The position numbers were made by a program, and so were the translations under genes. The notes below the pieces were generated by a model that saw nothing but the letters and a program-made list of their open reading frames with translations, was not told where the DNA came from and ran no database searches. Positions 15,890 through 24,712 of a DNA stretch of 64,000 nt are shown piece by piece. How positions within the stretch are numbered: position 1 is the stretch's first letter; every line of letters starts with the position of its first letter. The stretch is from NCBI RefSeq assembly GCF_003234115.2, contig NZ_CP126251.1, positions 1,984,001 to 2,048,000 on the forward strand. The letters are read 5' to 3'. The stretch comes from Curtobacterium sp. MCPF17_002 (GTDB lineage: Bacteria; Actinomycetota; Actinomycetes; Actinomycetales; Microbacteriaceae).

Positions 15890-17443
15890 ATGAGCAGCGA
15901 GACCGAGCCGGTGACCGAGAGTCCTCTGCTGAACCCTCGACCGTCCTCCGGCGGTCTCGACCGGCCCGACGTCGTCGTCCGCAAGGGCCGTCTCACCCTC
16001 GTCAACGGACACCTCACCCCGCAGCAGTCGATGATCGAGGACCTCCTGTTCCTCGACGACGCACTCACCGCCGGTGACGTCGACCACCTGCTCATCCGCG
16101 GCAACGACCAGCGGCCGGTGATCGCCCTCGACGAGCGCGACCGGCAGCGTGCGGAGAGTGCTGTGATGGCCGCCGCCGCGAACGAGCCGTTCTACGCCAA
16201 GCCCCCGGGACAGCCCGCCGTGCTCGTCATCGACGACGGCCTCGGCTCCGTCGACGAACCCGTCCTCCGCGTGTTCCGCCCCCGCGTCGAGCCGCTCGGA
16301 CGGCTCCGCTACGGCGCCGAGACGAGCGTGCAGGTCGAGTTCTGGCGCGTCACCGACATCGAGGTCCTCGCACCCGTCGAGAACGCCCTGATGCGCCGCA
16401 GCCTGCCGATCGACGAGTTCGTCCTCGTCGACATCGAACGGTACGGCCGGACGTGGCGCACCGTCGAGCACATGTTCGACGACCACGTCTCGGACATCCG
16501 CTTCCCGATCGACATCGTGTTCTCGTGGGTCGACGGCAACGCCATCGAGTACCAGCGCGCCCGCCAGGCCGCGCAGTCCGGTGCCGTGCTCGGCGAGGGC
16601 GACGACGCCCCCGCCCGCTTCCGTCAGATCGACGAGCTGAAGTACGCCCTCCGGTCGGTGCACACGTTCGCACCCTGGATCCGGCAGATCTACATCGCCA
16701 CCGACTCCCCGGCGCCGGCCTGGCTCGCCGACCACCCGAAGGTCCGGATCGTGCGGAGCGAGGAGTTCTTCGCCGACCCGTCGGTCCTGCCGACGCACAA
16801 CTCGCAGGCCGTCGAGTCGCAGCTGCACCACATCCCGGGCATCAGCGAGCACTTCATCTACTCGAACGACGACATGTTCTTCGGGCGCATGGTCGACCCG
16901 TCGGTGTTCTTCAGCCCGGGCTCGGTGACGAAGTTCATCCTCGCGACGACCCGGATCGGCCTCGGCTCGAACAACGCGGCACGCAGCGGGTTCGAGAACT
17001 CCGCGCGGGTCAACCGCCGCCTGCTGCAGCAGCGCTTCGGTGCCGTCACCACGCGGCACCTCGAGCACGCCCCGACGCCCCTCCGGAAGTCGATCATGAC
17101 CGAGATGGAGCACGAGTTCGCGGACGAGTTCGCCTCGACCGCGGGCTCCCGGTTCCGTGCTGCCGACAACATCTCGGTGACGAATTCGCTGTACCACTAC
17201 TACTCGCTGCTCACGGGTCGGGCGATCGTGCAGGAGAACGCTCCGGTGCGGTACATCGACACCACGATGCTGTCCGGCCTGCGGGCGCTCGAGGACCTGC
17301 TCAAGAAGCGGAACGTCGACTTCTTCTGCCTCAACGACGGCAGCTTCCCGGAGGTCAGCGACGAGGAGCGGACGCAGCGCGTCACGGACTTCCTCGAGAA
17401 GTACTTCCCGTTCCCCGCGCCGTGGGAGCGGCCCAGCGCGTAG
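15890..17443 (+). CDS. Stealth-family sugar-phosphate transferase
   Basis: Stealth proteins transfer hexose 1-phosphate from nucleotide sugars to make phosphodiester-linked surface glycans (the family includes GlcNAc-1-phosphotransferase). The 517 residues show conserved region 1 IDIVFSWVDGN (207-217), region 2 from QIDELKYALRSVHTFAPWIRQ to LPTHNSQAVE and HHIPGISEHFIYSNDDMFFG (about 247-332), region 3 HLEHAPTPLRKSIMTEME and the C-terminal CLNDGSF. No membrane segment or signal peptide. It stands alone: no other glycan genes adjoin it. The target polymer is unknown. Confidence 0.92.
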   Translation: MSSETEPVTESPLLNPRPSSGGLDRPDVVVRKGRLTLVNGHLTPQQSMIEDLLFLDDALTAGDVDHLLIRGNDQRPVIALDERDRQRAESAVMAAAANEPFYAKPPGQPAVLVIDDGLGSVDEPVLRVFRPRVEPLGRLRYGAETSVQVEFWRVTDIEVLAPVENALMRRSLPIDEFVLVDIERYGRTWRTVEHMFDDHVSDIRFPIDIVFSWVDGNAIEYQRARQAAQSGAVLGEGDDAPARFRQIDELKYALRSVHTFAPWIRQIYIATDSPAPAWLADHPKVRIVRSEEFFADPSVLPTHNSQAVESQLHHIPGISEHFIYSNDDMFFGRMVDPSVFFSPGSVTKFILATTRIGLGSNNAARSGFENSARVNRRLLQQRFGAVTTRHLEHAPTPLRKSIMTEMEHEFADEFASTAGSRFRAADNISVTNSLYHYYSLLTGRAIVQENAPVRYIDTTMLSGLRALEDLLKKRNVDFFCLNDGSFPEVSDEERTQRVTDFLEKYFPFPAPWERPSA

Positions 17444-17470
17444 AACGCGGTCCCGCCCATCGCTTCGCGT

Positions 17471-17989
17471 GGTGAGATCGCACTTCCGCGCGCACACCGC
17501 ACCGGGCAGCGCGCCGAACTGCGATCTCAGCGCGGGCATTCGCGTCACACCCACCGTCGGGAGGCGCGTGGCGGGCCGGCGCCGCGCCTCCAGGCCGTGG
17601 GCGGCCGCGACCACCCCGACCTGGTGAGATCGCACTTCCGCGCGCACAAGGCGCCGGGCCGCGCGCCGAAGTGCGATTTCAGCACCGGCCGTGGGCGTCA
17701 CACCCACCGTCGGGAGGCGCGTGGCGGGCCGGCGCCGCGCCTCCAGGCCATGGGCGGTCGCGACCACCCCGACGTGGTGAGATCGCACTTCCGCGCGCAC
17801 GCCACCCCGGGCCGCGCGCCGAAGTGCGATCTCAGCGCCGGCAGGAGGCGCCTCACCCACCGTCGGGAGGCGCGTGGCGGGCCAGTACCGCGCCTCCAGG
17901 CCGTGGGCAGTCGCGACCACCCCGAGGCGGTGAGATCGCACTTCCGCGCGCACGCCACCCCGGGCAGCGCGCCGAACTGCGATCTCAGC
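17471..17989. repeat. Tandem array of two alternating palindromes, 153-bp period
   Basis: The 541-base gap between the Stealth gene and the convergent phosphoesterase is almost entirely this array. Palindrome A (57 bp: GGTGAGATCGCACTTCCGCG to TGCGATCTCA) occurs four times, starting at 17471, 17623, 17776 and 17929. Palindrome B (38 bp, CTGGAGG family: GGGAGGCGCGTGGCGGGC to CGCGCCTCCAGGCC) occurs three times, at 17559, 17712 and 17865. Spacers are also conserved (CACCCACCGTC before B, GACCACCCCGA before A). The last copy of A supplies the stop codon of the phosphoesterase. Confidence 0.92.
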
Positions 17990-18944
17990 GGTGGACGGGG
18001 GAGACGGGCACCGAGTCGAGCGTGAACACGGGGATGCTCGACGTGACGGGAGCCGGCTCGACCGCGGCGGGGATCGCGACCCCGGCGGCGGCGAGGCGTG
18101 CCTCGGTCTCGACGGCCGTGACGGGCTGCCCGACGGTCGAGTAGTGCCCGATCGGCACGACCGAGTGCACGACGTTGTGGCCGTACACGTGCACGAGGTT
18201 GAACGACTGCGCGCCGTCCCGGCCGCGGGTGCCGCCCTGGAACTCCGTGAGGTCCTGCGTGTAGCACGTGGCACTGGCGACCGAGACGGGGATGCCCGCG
18301 AAGACGGCGCTCGTCGAGTAGTGCAGGTGCCCGGCGATGATCGCGATGACGTCGCTGCCCTCGACCACCTCGGCGAGGGCGTCCTGGTCGCGGAGCTCCA
18401 CGAGCACGGCGAGGTCCTGCACGCTCGGCACCGGCGGGTGGTGCATCGCGAGGATGGTTCCGTGCGGGGCAGCTTCGGAGAGGACCTCGGCGAGCCAGTC
18501 GAGCTGCTCGGGGGAGACCTCGCCGTGGTGCTTGCCGGGGACGCTGGTGTCGAGCGTGATAACGCGCAGGCCGTTCACGTCGTAGACGAAGTCGACGGGG
18601 CGGTCGGTCGGTTGCAGACCGAAGAGCTCCTGACGGAACGCCCCGCGCTCGTCGTGGTTGCCCATCGCCCAGATGACCTGGGCGCCGATGCGCTCGGCGG
18701 CGGGCTCCACGATGTCGCGGATGCGGGCGTAGGCCCCCGGCTCGCCCTTGTCGGCCACGTCGCCGGTGACGACGATCGCTTCGGGGCGGGTGCCCGACGC
18801 TTCGATGTCGGCGACGATCTCGGTCAGGCGCGCGGCGGAGTCCACGTCGCCGTAGAGGTCACCGTCTCCCGCCACGAGGTGGGTGTCGCTGAGGTGGAGG
18901 AGGAAGTGGTTCGGCCTGGGGTGTTCGGCCGTCCGGCTGTCCAT
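17985..18944 (-). CDS. Metallophosphoesterase (CpdA-like phosphodiesterase)
   Basis: This is a calcineurin-like phosphoesterase of 319 residues similar to class III cyclic-nucleotide phosphodiesterases. Metal ligands: LSDTHL (D20, H22), [26 protein letters not shown] and IAGHLHYS. The substrate may be cAMP or another phosphodiester; not settled by sequence. The start ATG 18944 is where homology begins; the ribosome site is weak. The stop codon TGA lies within the last copy of the repeat array, so the final residues (SPVHR) may have been altered by the array. Confidence 0.88.
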   Translation of the reverse strand: MDSRTAEHPRPNHFLLHLSDTHLVAGDGDLYGDVDSAARLTEIVADIEASGTRPEAIVVTGDVADKGEPGAYARIRDIVEPAAERIGAQVIWAMGNHDERGAFRQELFGLQPTDRPVDFVYDVNGLRVITLDTSVPGKHHGEVSPEQLDWLAEVLSEAAPHGTILAMHHPPVPSVQDLAVLVELRDQDALAEVVEGSDVIAIIAGHLHYSTSAVFAGIPVSVASATCYTQDLTEFQGGTRGRDGAQSFNLVHVYGHNVVHSVVPIGHYSTVGQPVTAVETEARLAAAGVAIPAAVEPAPVTSSIPVFTLDSVPVSPVHR

Positions 18945-19076
18945 CGGGGTCTCATTCCGTTGGCGGGTGCGTGGTGCAACACAGTGCCACACCGTCCTGG
19001 ACGAGTCCAGCACGTCTCGGTGTACTGGACGTGAACCGGATGCGGCGTGTCCGTGAGGCGAACGCGAACACCCCGC

Positions 19077-19125
19077 GAACGCGAAAACCCCCCGACCACG
19101 AAGTGGACGAGGGGTTCTCGCGTTC
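19077..19125 (-). terminator. Intrinsic terminator-like hairpin after qcrB
   Basis: Arms GAACGCGAAAACCCC (19077-19091) and GGGGTTCTCGCGTTC (19111-19125) pair with one mismatch; a small CCAC-gaa-GTGG hairpin lies in the loop. It is 13 bases beyond the qcrB stop. Confidence 0.7.
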
Positions 19126-19137
19126 TTGCCGAGAAAC

Positions 19138-20826
19138 TCAGTGGTTGCCGGCGCCGACTGCGGCAGCCGGGTGGTCGCCGCCTTCCAGCTCCGGACCGTG
19201 GTGCGCAGCGTGTGCGGCCTCGAGCTCGGCCTTCGAGACCGGCGTGATGCGGTCCTCGAAGAAGAAGCGGGAGACACCGGCACGGAGCTTCTGCACGCTG
19301 GAGATCTTGCCCTTGGCGTTCGGGCGGATCATGAGCGGCTTGTACTCGTTGAACTGCAGGAGCTTCCACCGCTCGTACTCGTCGAGCTGCTCGTGCACCT
19401 CGATGTACTCGCCGTGGGGGAGCCGGACGATGCGACCGGACTCGTACCCGTGGAGCACGATCTCGCGGTCCTTCTTCTGCAGCGCGAGGCAGACACGCTT
19501 CGTGATCCAGAAGGCGACGAACGGGCCGAGGACCGTCGTGGCCTGGATCACGTGGATCACGTGTTCGATCGACACCAGGAAGTGGGTCGCGATGATGTCC
19601 GACGACGCTGCGGCCCAGAGGCTCGCGTAGAGCGTGATACCGGCGGCACCGAACGCCGTGCGGGTCGGGGCGTTGCGCGGACGGTCGAGGATGTGGTGCT
19701 CGCGCTTGTCACCGGTGATCCAGCCCTCGATGAAGGGGTAGAGCAGGATCGCGAGGATGAGCACGACCAGCACCGCGATCGGCGCGAGGATGTTGAACGA
19801 CACCGTGTAGCCGAACCACACGACCTCCCAGTGCGGCGGCACCAGACGGAGCGCGCCGTCCGCGAAGCCGATGTACCAGTCGGGCTGGGTACCGGCGGAC
19901 ACGGGGGAGGGGTCGTACGGGCCGTAGTTCCAGATCGGGTTGATCGTGAACAGCGACGCGATGAGGGCGAGGATGCCGGCGACGATGAAGAAGAACCCAC
20001 CGGCCTTGGCGGCGAACGCGGGGAGGATCGGCACGCCGACCACGTTCTCGTTCGTCTTGCCGGGGCCCGCGAACTGCGTGTGCTTGTTGATGACGACCAG
20101 CACGAGGTGGACACCGAGCACCGCGACGAGGATCGCCGGCAGCAGCAGGATGTGCAGCGTGTAGAGGCGGCCGACGATGTCGGTGCCCGGGAACTCGCCG
20201 CCGAACAGCAGGTAGGCGATCCAGACGCCGATCACCGGGACGCCCTCGATCATGCCGACGATGATGCGCAGACCGTTGCCGGAGAGCAGGTCGTCGGGGA
20301 GCGAGTAGCCCGTGAAGCCCTCGGCCATGGCGAGCACCCAGAGCAGGAAGCCGAACACCCAGTTGAGCTCACGCGGCTTGCGGAACGCACCGGTGAAGAA
20401 CACGCGGGCCATGTGCAGCATGATCGAGGCCACGAACAGCAGGGCCGCCCAGTGGTGGATCTGCCGGACGAAGAGCCCGCCACGGATCTCGAACGAGATG
20501 TTGAGCGTCGACTGCAGCGCGGTCGACATCTCGACGCCCTTGAGCGGGACGTAGGTGCCGTTGTAGACGACCTCGGCCATCGACGCCTGGAAGAAGAACG
20601 TCAGGAAGGTGCCGGAGAGCAGGACGACGACGAAGCTGTACAGCGCCACCTCGCCGAGCATGAAGCTCCAGTGGTCGGGGAAGATCTTGCGCCCGACCTC
20701 CTTCACGAGGCCCGAGATGCTCGTGCGCTCGTCGATGTAGTTGGACACCCCGCCGATGATGCGGGATCCACGCTCCGGCGTCGGCTTGGTGCCGGACACG
20801 GGTGCCTTGGTGGTGGTGGTGCTCAT
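19138..20826 (-). CDS. qcrB: Cytochrome bc1 complex, cytochrome b subunit
   Basis: QcrB is the membrane cytochrome b of the actinobacterial bcc complex, which oxidises menaquinol and passes electrons to cytochrome aa3. The 562 residues hold the two pairs of haem-ligand histidines ([21 protein letters not shown] and [23 protein letters not shown]) and the Qo-site stretch [12 protein letters not shown]. The C-terminal 150 residues form the extra helix and cytosolic tail typical of actinobacteria. It overlaps qcrA by one base; it is the last gene of ctaE-qcrCAB. Confidence 0.97.
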   Translation of the reverse strand: MSTTTTKAPVSGTKPTPERGSRIIGGVSNYIDERTSISGLVKEVGRKIFPDHWSFMLGEVALYSFVVVLLSGTFLTFFFQASMAEVVYNGTYVPLKGVEMSTALQSTLNISFEIRGGLFVRQIHHWAALLFVASIMLHMARVFFTGAFRKPRELNWVFGFLLWVLAMAEGFTGYSLPDDLLSGNGLRIIVGMIEGVPVIGVWIAYLLFGGEFPGTDIVGRLYTLHILLLPAILVAVLGVHLVLVVINKHTQFAGPGKTNENVVGVPILPAFAAKAGGFFFIVAGILALIASLFTINPIWNYGPYDPSPVSAGTQPDWYIGFADGALRLVPPHWEVVWFGYTVSFNILAPIAVLVVLILAILLYPFIEGWITGDKREHHILDRPRNAPTRTAFGAAGITLYASLWAAASSDIIATHFLVSIEHVIHVIQATTVLGPFVAFWITKRVCLALQKKDREIVLHGYESGRIVRLPHGEYIEVHEQLDEYERWKLLQFNEYKPLMIRPNAKGKISSVQKLRAGVSRFFFEDRITPVSKAELEAAHAAHHGPELEGGDHPAAAVGAGNH

Positions 20827-21893
20827 CAGCGTTCACGCTCCCAGAAGGACGGTCCGACGGGCTCGTGGAAGTCGCTCTGGGCAACCAGGTAGCCGTCGTC
20901 GTCGATCGCGATAGGAAGTTGGGGGAGAGGGCGTGCGGCCGGGCCGAAGATGACGTCGCAGTTGTTCGACACGTCGAACGTGGACTGGTGGCACGGGCAC
21001 AGCAGGTGGTGCGTCTGCTGCTCGTAGAGCGCGACCGGGCACCCGACGTGGGTGCAGATCTTGGAGTACGCGACGATGCCGTCGTAGCCCCAGTTCTCGC
21101 GTCCCTTGGCGGGGTTCAGGTCCTTCGGGTCGAGGCGCATGAGGAGGACGGCCGCCTTGGCCTTCTCCTCGAGCATGTGGTCCGAGTCGAGCATGCCGTC
21201 CGGGATCACGTGGAAGACGGAGCCGATCGTGATGTCGGACGCCTTGATCGGCAGACCCGTCGGGTCCTTCGTCAGGCGCATGCCCGACTTCCAGAACGTG
21301 TGACGGAGCAGCTCGTTCGGGTCGGCCGCCGGCGCGAGGTCGCGGACGAGGACGATGCCGGGGAGCGGGAACGCCGCGAGGGCACCGATCATCGAGTTGC
21401 GGATCAGCTTGCGACGGCTGAAGCCGGACTCCTTGTCGGCGAGCTGGAAGGCCTCGACGGCCTTCGCGCGGGTCGCGTCCGTGCCACGGGTGGTGTGGCG
21501 GAGCTCCGAGATCTCGCGGTCGACGACGAGCGACTTCGACCAGTACACGGCACCGAGACCGAGCGCGAGCAGGGCCAGGGCGATCGACAGACCGAGGAAG
21601 AGGTTCGCGGTGCGGACCGTGCCGAAGTCGTCCGAGTCGATCGGGAAGGCGACGTAGGCCGCGATCGAGAGGACGCTGCCCACGATCGACAGGTAGAAGT
21701 ACGTGGCGACCTGACGCTCGGCGAGACGCTGCTTCTTCGGGTCGACGTCGGTGCGGCGCGCGCGGTGCGGCGGCTCGCCCGGGTTCTCGAACGGATCCGC
21801 GGGGAGGACCGCGATTCCGGGCGACGACGTGGTCGCGCCGTGCTTCTCGACAGCCGAGGACGAGTTCAGTGCCTCGTCGTCGTGCTCTGCCAT
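20826..21893 (-). CDS. qcrA: Cytochrome bc1 complex, Rieske iron-sulfur subunit
   Basis: QcrA carries the 2Fe-2S centre. The 355 residues have three membrane helices (about 64-84, 95-118, 168-186), the actinobacterial form, with an SRRKLIRNSM twin-arginine-like stretch before the third helix. Cluster ligands are C280/H282 in CTHVGC and C299/H302 in CPCHQS; C285 and C301 form the usual disulfide. I chose ATG 21893, preceded by GAAGGGA, over an upstream in-frame ATG at 21920 that has no ribosome site. Confidence 0.96.
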   Translation of the reverse strand: MAEHDDEALNSSSAVEKHGATTSSPGIAVLPADPFENPGEPPHRARRTDVDPKKQRLAERQVATYFYLSIVGSVLSIAAYVAFPIDSDDFGTVRTANLFLGLSIALALLALGLGAVYWSKSLVVDREISELRHTTRGTDATRAKAVEAFQLADKESGFSRRKLIRNSMIGALAAFPLPGIVLVRDLAPAADPNELLRHTFWKSGMRLTKDPTGLPIKASDITIGSVFHVIPDGMLDSDHMLEEKAKAAVLLMRLDPKDLNPAKGRENWGYDGIVAYSKICTHVGCPVALYEQQTHHLLCPCHQSTFDVSNNCDVIFGPAARPLPQLPIAIDDDGYLVAQSDFHEPVGPSFWERER

Positions 21894-21926
21894 GGTGTTC
21901 CCTTCAGTGTCGTTCGACACGGACGA

Positions 21927-22736
21927 TCAGTTGGACTTCGCGGTCAGCCAGACCGTCATCGCGACGACCGCACCGAGTCCGAAGATCCAGATGAACAGAC
22001 CCTCTGCCACCGGGCCGAGGGAGCCGAGGGCGAACCCGCCGGGGGACTTGTTGTCCTGCACGTACTTGAGGTACGTGATGATGTCGGCCTTCTGCTGGGG
22101 CGTCAGGTTGAGGTCGTTGAAGACCGGCATGTTCTGCGGGCCCGTGACCATGGCCTCGTAGATGTGCTTGCCCGACACCGACTGCAGGTTCGGCGCGTAC
22201 TTGCCCTCGGTCAGCGCACCACCGGCGCCGGCCACGTTGTGGCACATGGCGCAGTTGATGCGGAAGAGCTCGGCGCCTTCTGCGGCGTCGCCCTTCTCAC
22301 CGTTGGTGAGTTCGGTGGAGGGGACCGACGGGCCCGGGCCGAGCGACGCGACGTACTGGGCGAGGGCGTCGACCTGCTCGTCCGTGAACTGCGCGGGCTT
22401 CTCTTCCGCCTGCGGACCCTGCGCTGCCATCGGCATGCGGCCGGTGCCGACCTGGAAGTCGACCGACGCGGCGCCGACACCGATGAGGGACGGACCCTCG
22501 CTGGTGCCCTGCGCGGAGAGGCCGTGGCAGGTGGCGCAGTTGGAGGCGAAGAGCTTCTGGCCCTCGTTCACCTGCGACTGGCTCGAGGCCGCCACGGTGC
22601 TCGTGCTGTCGTCGGCGTTCGCCGAGGAGCTGAACAGCGCGTACGCACCGCCGGTGGTCATGAGACCGACGACGATGAGCGACACGGTCGCCATCGGTGA
22701 ACGGCGGCCCTTCTTGGACTTGGTTCTGTTGAACAT
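21927..22736 (-). CDS. qcrC: Cytochrome bc1 complex, dihaem cytochrome c subunit
   Basis: QcrC has two covalent haems and replaces a separate cytochrome c in actinobacterial supercomplexes. In 269 residues there is an N-terminal signal anchor (about 16-36), CATCH (C67, C70, H71), CAMCH (C162, C165, H166) and a C-terminal membrane helix (about 246-266). The Met ligand candidates are in GRMPM and PQNMPVF. The ATG at 22736 lacks a good Shine-Dalgarno sequence. It lies between ctaE and qcrA. Confidence 0.97.
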   Translation of the reverse strand: MFNRTKSKKGRRSPMATVSLIVVGLMTTGGAYALFSSSANADDSTSTVAASSQSQVNEGQKLFASNCATCHGLSAQGTSEGPSLIGVGAASVDFQVGTGRMPMAAQGPQAEEKPAQFTDEQVDALAQYVASLGPGPSVPSTELTNGEKGDAAEGAELFRINCAMCHNVAGAGGALTEGKYAPNLQSVSGKHIYEAMVTGPQNMPVFNDLNLTPQQKADIITYLKYVQDNKSPGGFALGSLGPVAEGLFIWIFGLGAVVAMTVWLTAKSN

Positions 22737-22757
22737 GCGGTGGGGGCTATCCAGTTC

Positions 22758-23387
22758 CTACTTGAGAAGGTAGATGACGGCGAAGAGGCCGATCCAGACG
22801 ACGTCGACGAAGTGCCAGTAGTACGACACGACGATCGCGGTGGTCGCTTCCTTGTGACCGAAGTTCTTGGCGGCGAAGCCGCGACCGAGCGTCAGCAGGA
22901 AGGCGATGAGGCCACCGGTGACGTGGAGGCCGTGGAAGCCGGTGGTCATGTAGAACGCGGAGCCGTAGGCGCTCGACGAGAGCGTGATGCCCTCGTGCCA
23001 CAGGTTCGCGTACTCGAAGATCTGGCCGCAGACGAAGACCGCGCCCATGCAGTACGTGACGAAGAACCACTCCGTCATGCCCCAGTCCTTCGGGTTCCAG
23101 CTGGTGCGGTGCACCTGGAACCGCTCGGCGGCGAAGACCGCGAACTGACACGCGAAGCTGGACAGCACCAGGATGATCGTGTTCACCGAAGCGAACGGGA
23201 CCTCGAGCTTGGAGGTCTCGGTCGCCCAGAGCTCGGGCGAAGTGCTGCGCAGCGTGAAGTAGATCGCGAACAGGCCGGCGAAGAACATGACCTCGCTGCC
23301 CAGCCACACGATCGTCCCCACGGCAACGGCGTTCGGCCTGTTCAGGACCGGACCGCTGGCGGATCTGGAGAGAGGGGTGCTAGTCAC
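22758..23387 (-). CDS. ctaE: Cytochrome c oxidase subunit III
   Basis: CtaE is subunit III of the aa3 terminal oxidase. The 209 residues show five membrane helices with the N-terminal [26 protein letters not shown] and the conserved HGLHVTGG and [17 protein letters not shown] place the start at GTG 23387, because CATAAT lies 7 bases upstream as a -10 box; the ATG at 23396 sits inside that box and would not be transcribed. The protein then begins MTSTPLSRS. It is the first gene of the ctaE-qcrCAB operon and divergent from trpD. Confidence 0.94.
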   Translation of the reverse strand: MTSTPLSRSASGPVLNRPNAVAVGTIVWLGSEVMFFAGLFAIYFTLRSTSPELWATETSKLEVPFASVNTIILVLSSFACQFAVFAAERFQVHRTSWNPKDWGMTEWFFVTYCMGAVFVCGQIFEYANLWHEGITLSSSAYGSAFYMTTGFHGLHVTGGLIAFLLTLGRGFAAKNFGHKEATTAIVVSYYWHFVDVVWIGLFAVIYLLK

Positions 23388-23394
23388 GTCCTCC

Positions 23395-23400
23395 ATTATG
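23395..23400 (-). promoter_or_regulatory. -10 box of leaderless ctaE-qcrCAB
   Basis: CATAAT on the minus strand, 7 bases before GTG 23387. Confidence 0.55.
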
Positions 23401-23454
23401 GCCGAAGACACCGACAGTGTTTTCGCAGGAGACTGGCGGGTCTCTCAAATTCAC

Positions 23455-23460
23455 TACGAT
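23455..23460 (+). promoter_or_regulatory. -10 box of leaderless trpD
   Basis: TACGAT, 6 bases before the trpD ATG; no Shine-Dalgarno sequence. Confidence 0.6.
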
Positions 23461-23466
23461 CGAGAC

Positions 23467-24522
23467 ATGTTCGACCTCCTCACATGGCCTTCGGTGATCA
23501 GCGCGCTCATGGCGCGCGAGGACCTCACGATCAGCCAGTCCACATGGGCCATGCAGGAGATCGTGCAGGGGCGGGCGACCGAGGCGCAGATCGCGGCCTT
23601 CGTCGTCGCCCTCCGCGCCAAGGGCGAGACCGTCGACGAGGTCGTCGGCTTCCGCGACGCGATCCTCGAAGCCGCGGTCCCGCTCGACGTCGACCCGATG
23701 GCGCTCGACATCGTCGGCACCGGCGGCGACGTCGTCGGGACGGTGAACGTGTCGACCATGTCCGCCATCGTCATCGCCGCAGCGGGGGTGCCGGTCGTCA
23801 AGCACGGCAACCGTGCCAGCTCCTCGAAGTCCGGCTCGAGCGACGTGCTCGCCGCACTCGGCCTCGACCTGACGATGGACGCCGCGCGTGTCGCGGACAC
23901 GTTCCGGCGTGTCGGACTGACCTTCGCGTTCGCCAGTGCCTTCCACCCCGGATTCGCCCACGCGGGCAAGGTGCGCCGGGAGATCGGCGTCCCGACGGTC
24001 TTCAACTTCCTCGGACCACTCGTCAACCCCGCACGGTGCGAGGCCAACGCGGTCGGGGTCGCGCAGCTCGAGCTCGTGCCGATCATCACGGGCGTGTTCC
24101 AGACGCGCGGGGCGACGGCACTCGTGTTCCGTGGCGACGACGGCCTCGACGAGCTCACCACCACCGGGCACAGCCACATCTGGGAGGTCACCGGCGGCCG
24201 GGTGACCGAGCACGACATCGACCCGCGGGACCTCGGGATCGCACGCGCCCGCGTCGAGGACCTGCTCGGCGGCGACCCGGAGCACAACGCCGCCGTGGTG
24301 CACCGGCTCCTCGCGGGAGCGGTCGGCGCGGTCCGCGACATCGTCCTGCTCAACGCCGCCGCCGGCCTGGTCGCGTTCCGGCTCGCGCAGGACCCGGCCG
24401 AGGTCGACCGCCCGATCCTGCAGCGCTTCCGCGAGCAGATGCTCGTCGCGGCCGAGGCGATCGACTCCGGTGCCGCAGCGCGCAAACTGGCTGATTGGGT
24501 CGGCGCGGCCCCCGCCGCGTAG
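23467..24522 (+). CDS. trpD: Anthranilate phosphoribosyltransferase
   Basis: TrpD joins anthranilate to PRPP in tryptophan synthesis. The 351 residues carry the PRPP loop DIVGTGGDVVGTVNVST, the KHGNRASSSKSGSSDVL stretch and FAFASAFHPGFAHAGKVRREIGVPTVFNFLGPLVNP, all diagnostic. The ATG is preceded by TACGAT at the leaderless distance; the frame extends upstream without homology. It is not beside other trp genes but divergent from ctaE, the same order as in Mycobacterium. Confidence 0.97.
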   Translation: MFDLLTWPSVISALMAREDLTISQSTWAMQEIVQGRATEAQIAAFVVALRAKGETVDEVVGFRDAILEAAVPLDVDPMALDIVGTGGDVVGTVNVSTMSAIVIAAAGVPVVKHGNRASSSKSGSSDVLAALGLDLTMDAARVADTFRRVGLTFAFASAFHPGFAHAGKVRREIGVPTVFNFLGPLVNPARCEANAVGVAQLELVPIITGVFQTRGATALVFRGDDGLDELTTTGHSHIWEVTGGRVTEHDIDPRDLGIARARVEDLLGGDPEHNAAVVHRLLAGAVGAVRDIVLLNAAAGLVAFRLAQDPAEVDRPILQRFREQMLVAAEAIDSGAAARKLADWVGAAPAA

Positions 24523-24558
24523 CCGCCAGCCCCCTCACCAGAGGCGACGCGACGCGAC

Positions 24559-24627
24559 GCACCGGACAAGACGCACCGGACAAGACGCACTGGACAAGAC
24601 GCACTGGACAAGACGCACTGGACGTAC
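24559..24627. repeat. 14-bp tandem repeat leading into a palindrome
   Basis: Four complete copies of GCAC(C/T)GGACAAGAC start at 24559, 24573, 24587 and 24601, then a partial copy GCACTGGACGTAC runs into the palindrome at 24626. The repeat begins with GCACTGGA, the same eight bases that begin the palindrome arm. Confidence 0.85.
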
Positions 24628-24680
24628 GCACTGGAGGCCCGGTGCCGGTCCATGGGACCGGCACCGGGCCTCCAGTGCGT
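24626..24680. repeat. CTGGAGG-family palindrome between convergent trpD and glpK
   Basis: Perfect 26-base arms around an ATG loop; the left arm begins ACGCACTGGAGGCCCGGTGC and the right arm ends GGGCCTCCAGTGCGT. The core differs from the consensus (GGCCCGG instead of GGCGCGG) on both sides at once, so pairing is kept. It may act as a two-way terminator here. Confidence 0.85.
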
Positions 24681-24712
24681 TGCGCTGTGCAGAGCGTCAG
24701 CTCAGGGCAGGA

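Noticed and set aside
17471..17989. CRISPR-like array
   Set aside because: The period is regular, but the spacers are themselves conserved repeats, the units are palindromes of 57 and 38 bp, and no cas gene is present.
21894..21920. Upstream ATG for qcrA
   Set aside because: No ribosome site in front of it, whereas ATG 21893 is preceded by GAAGGGA.
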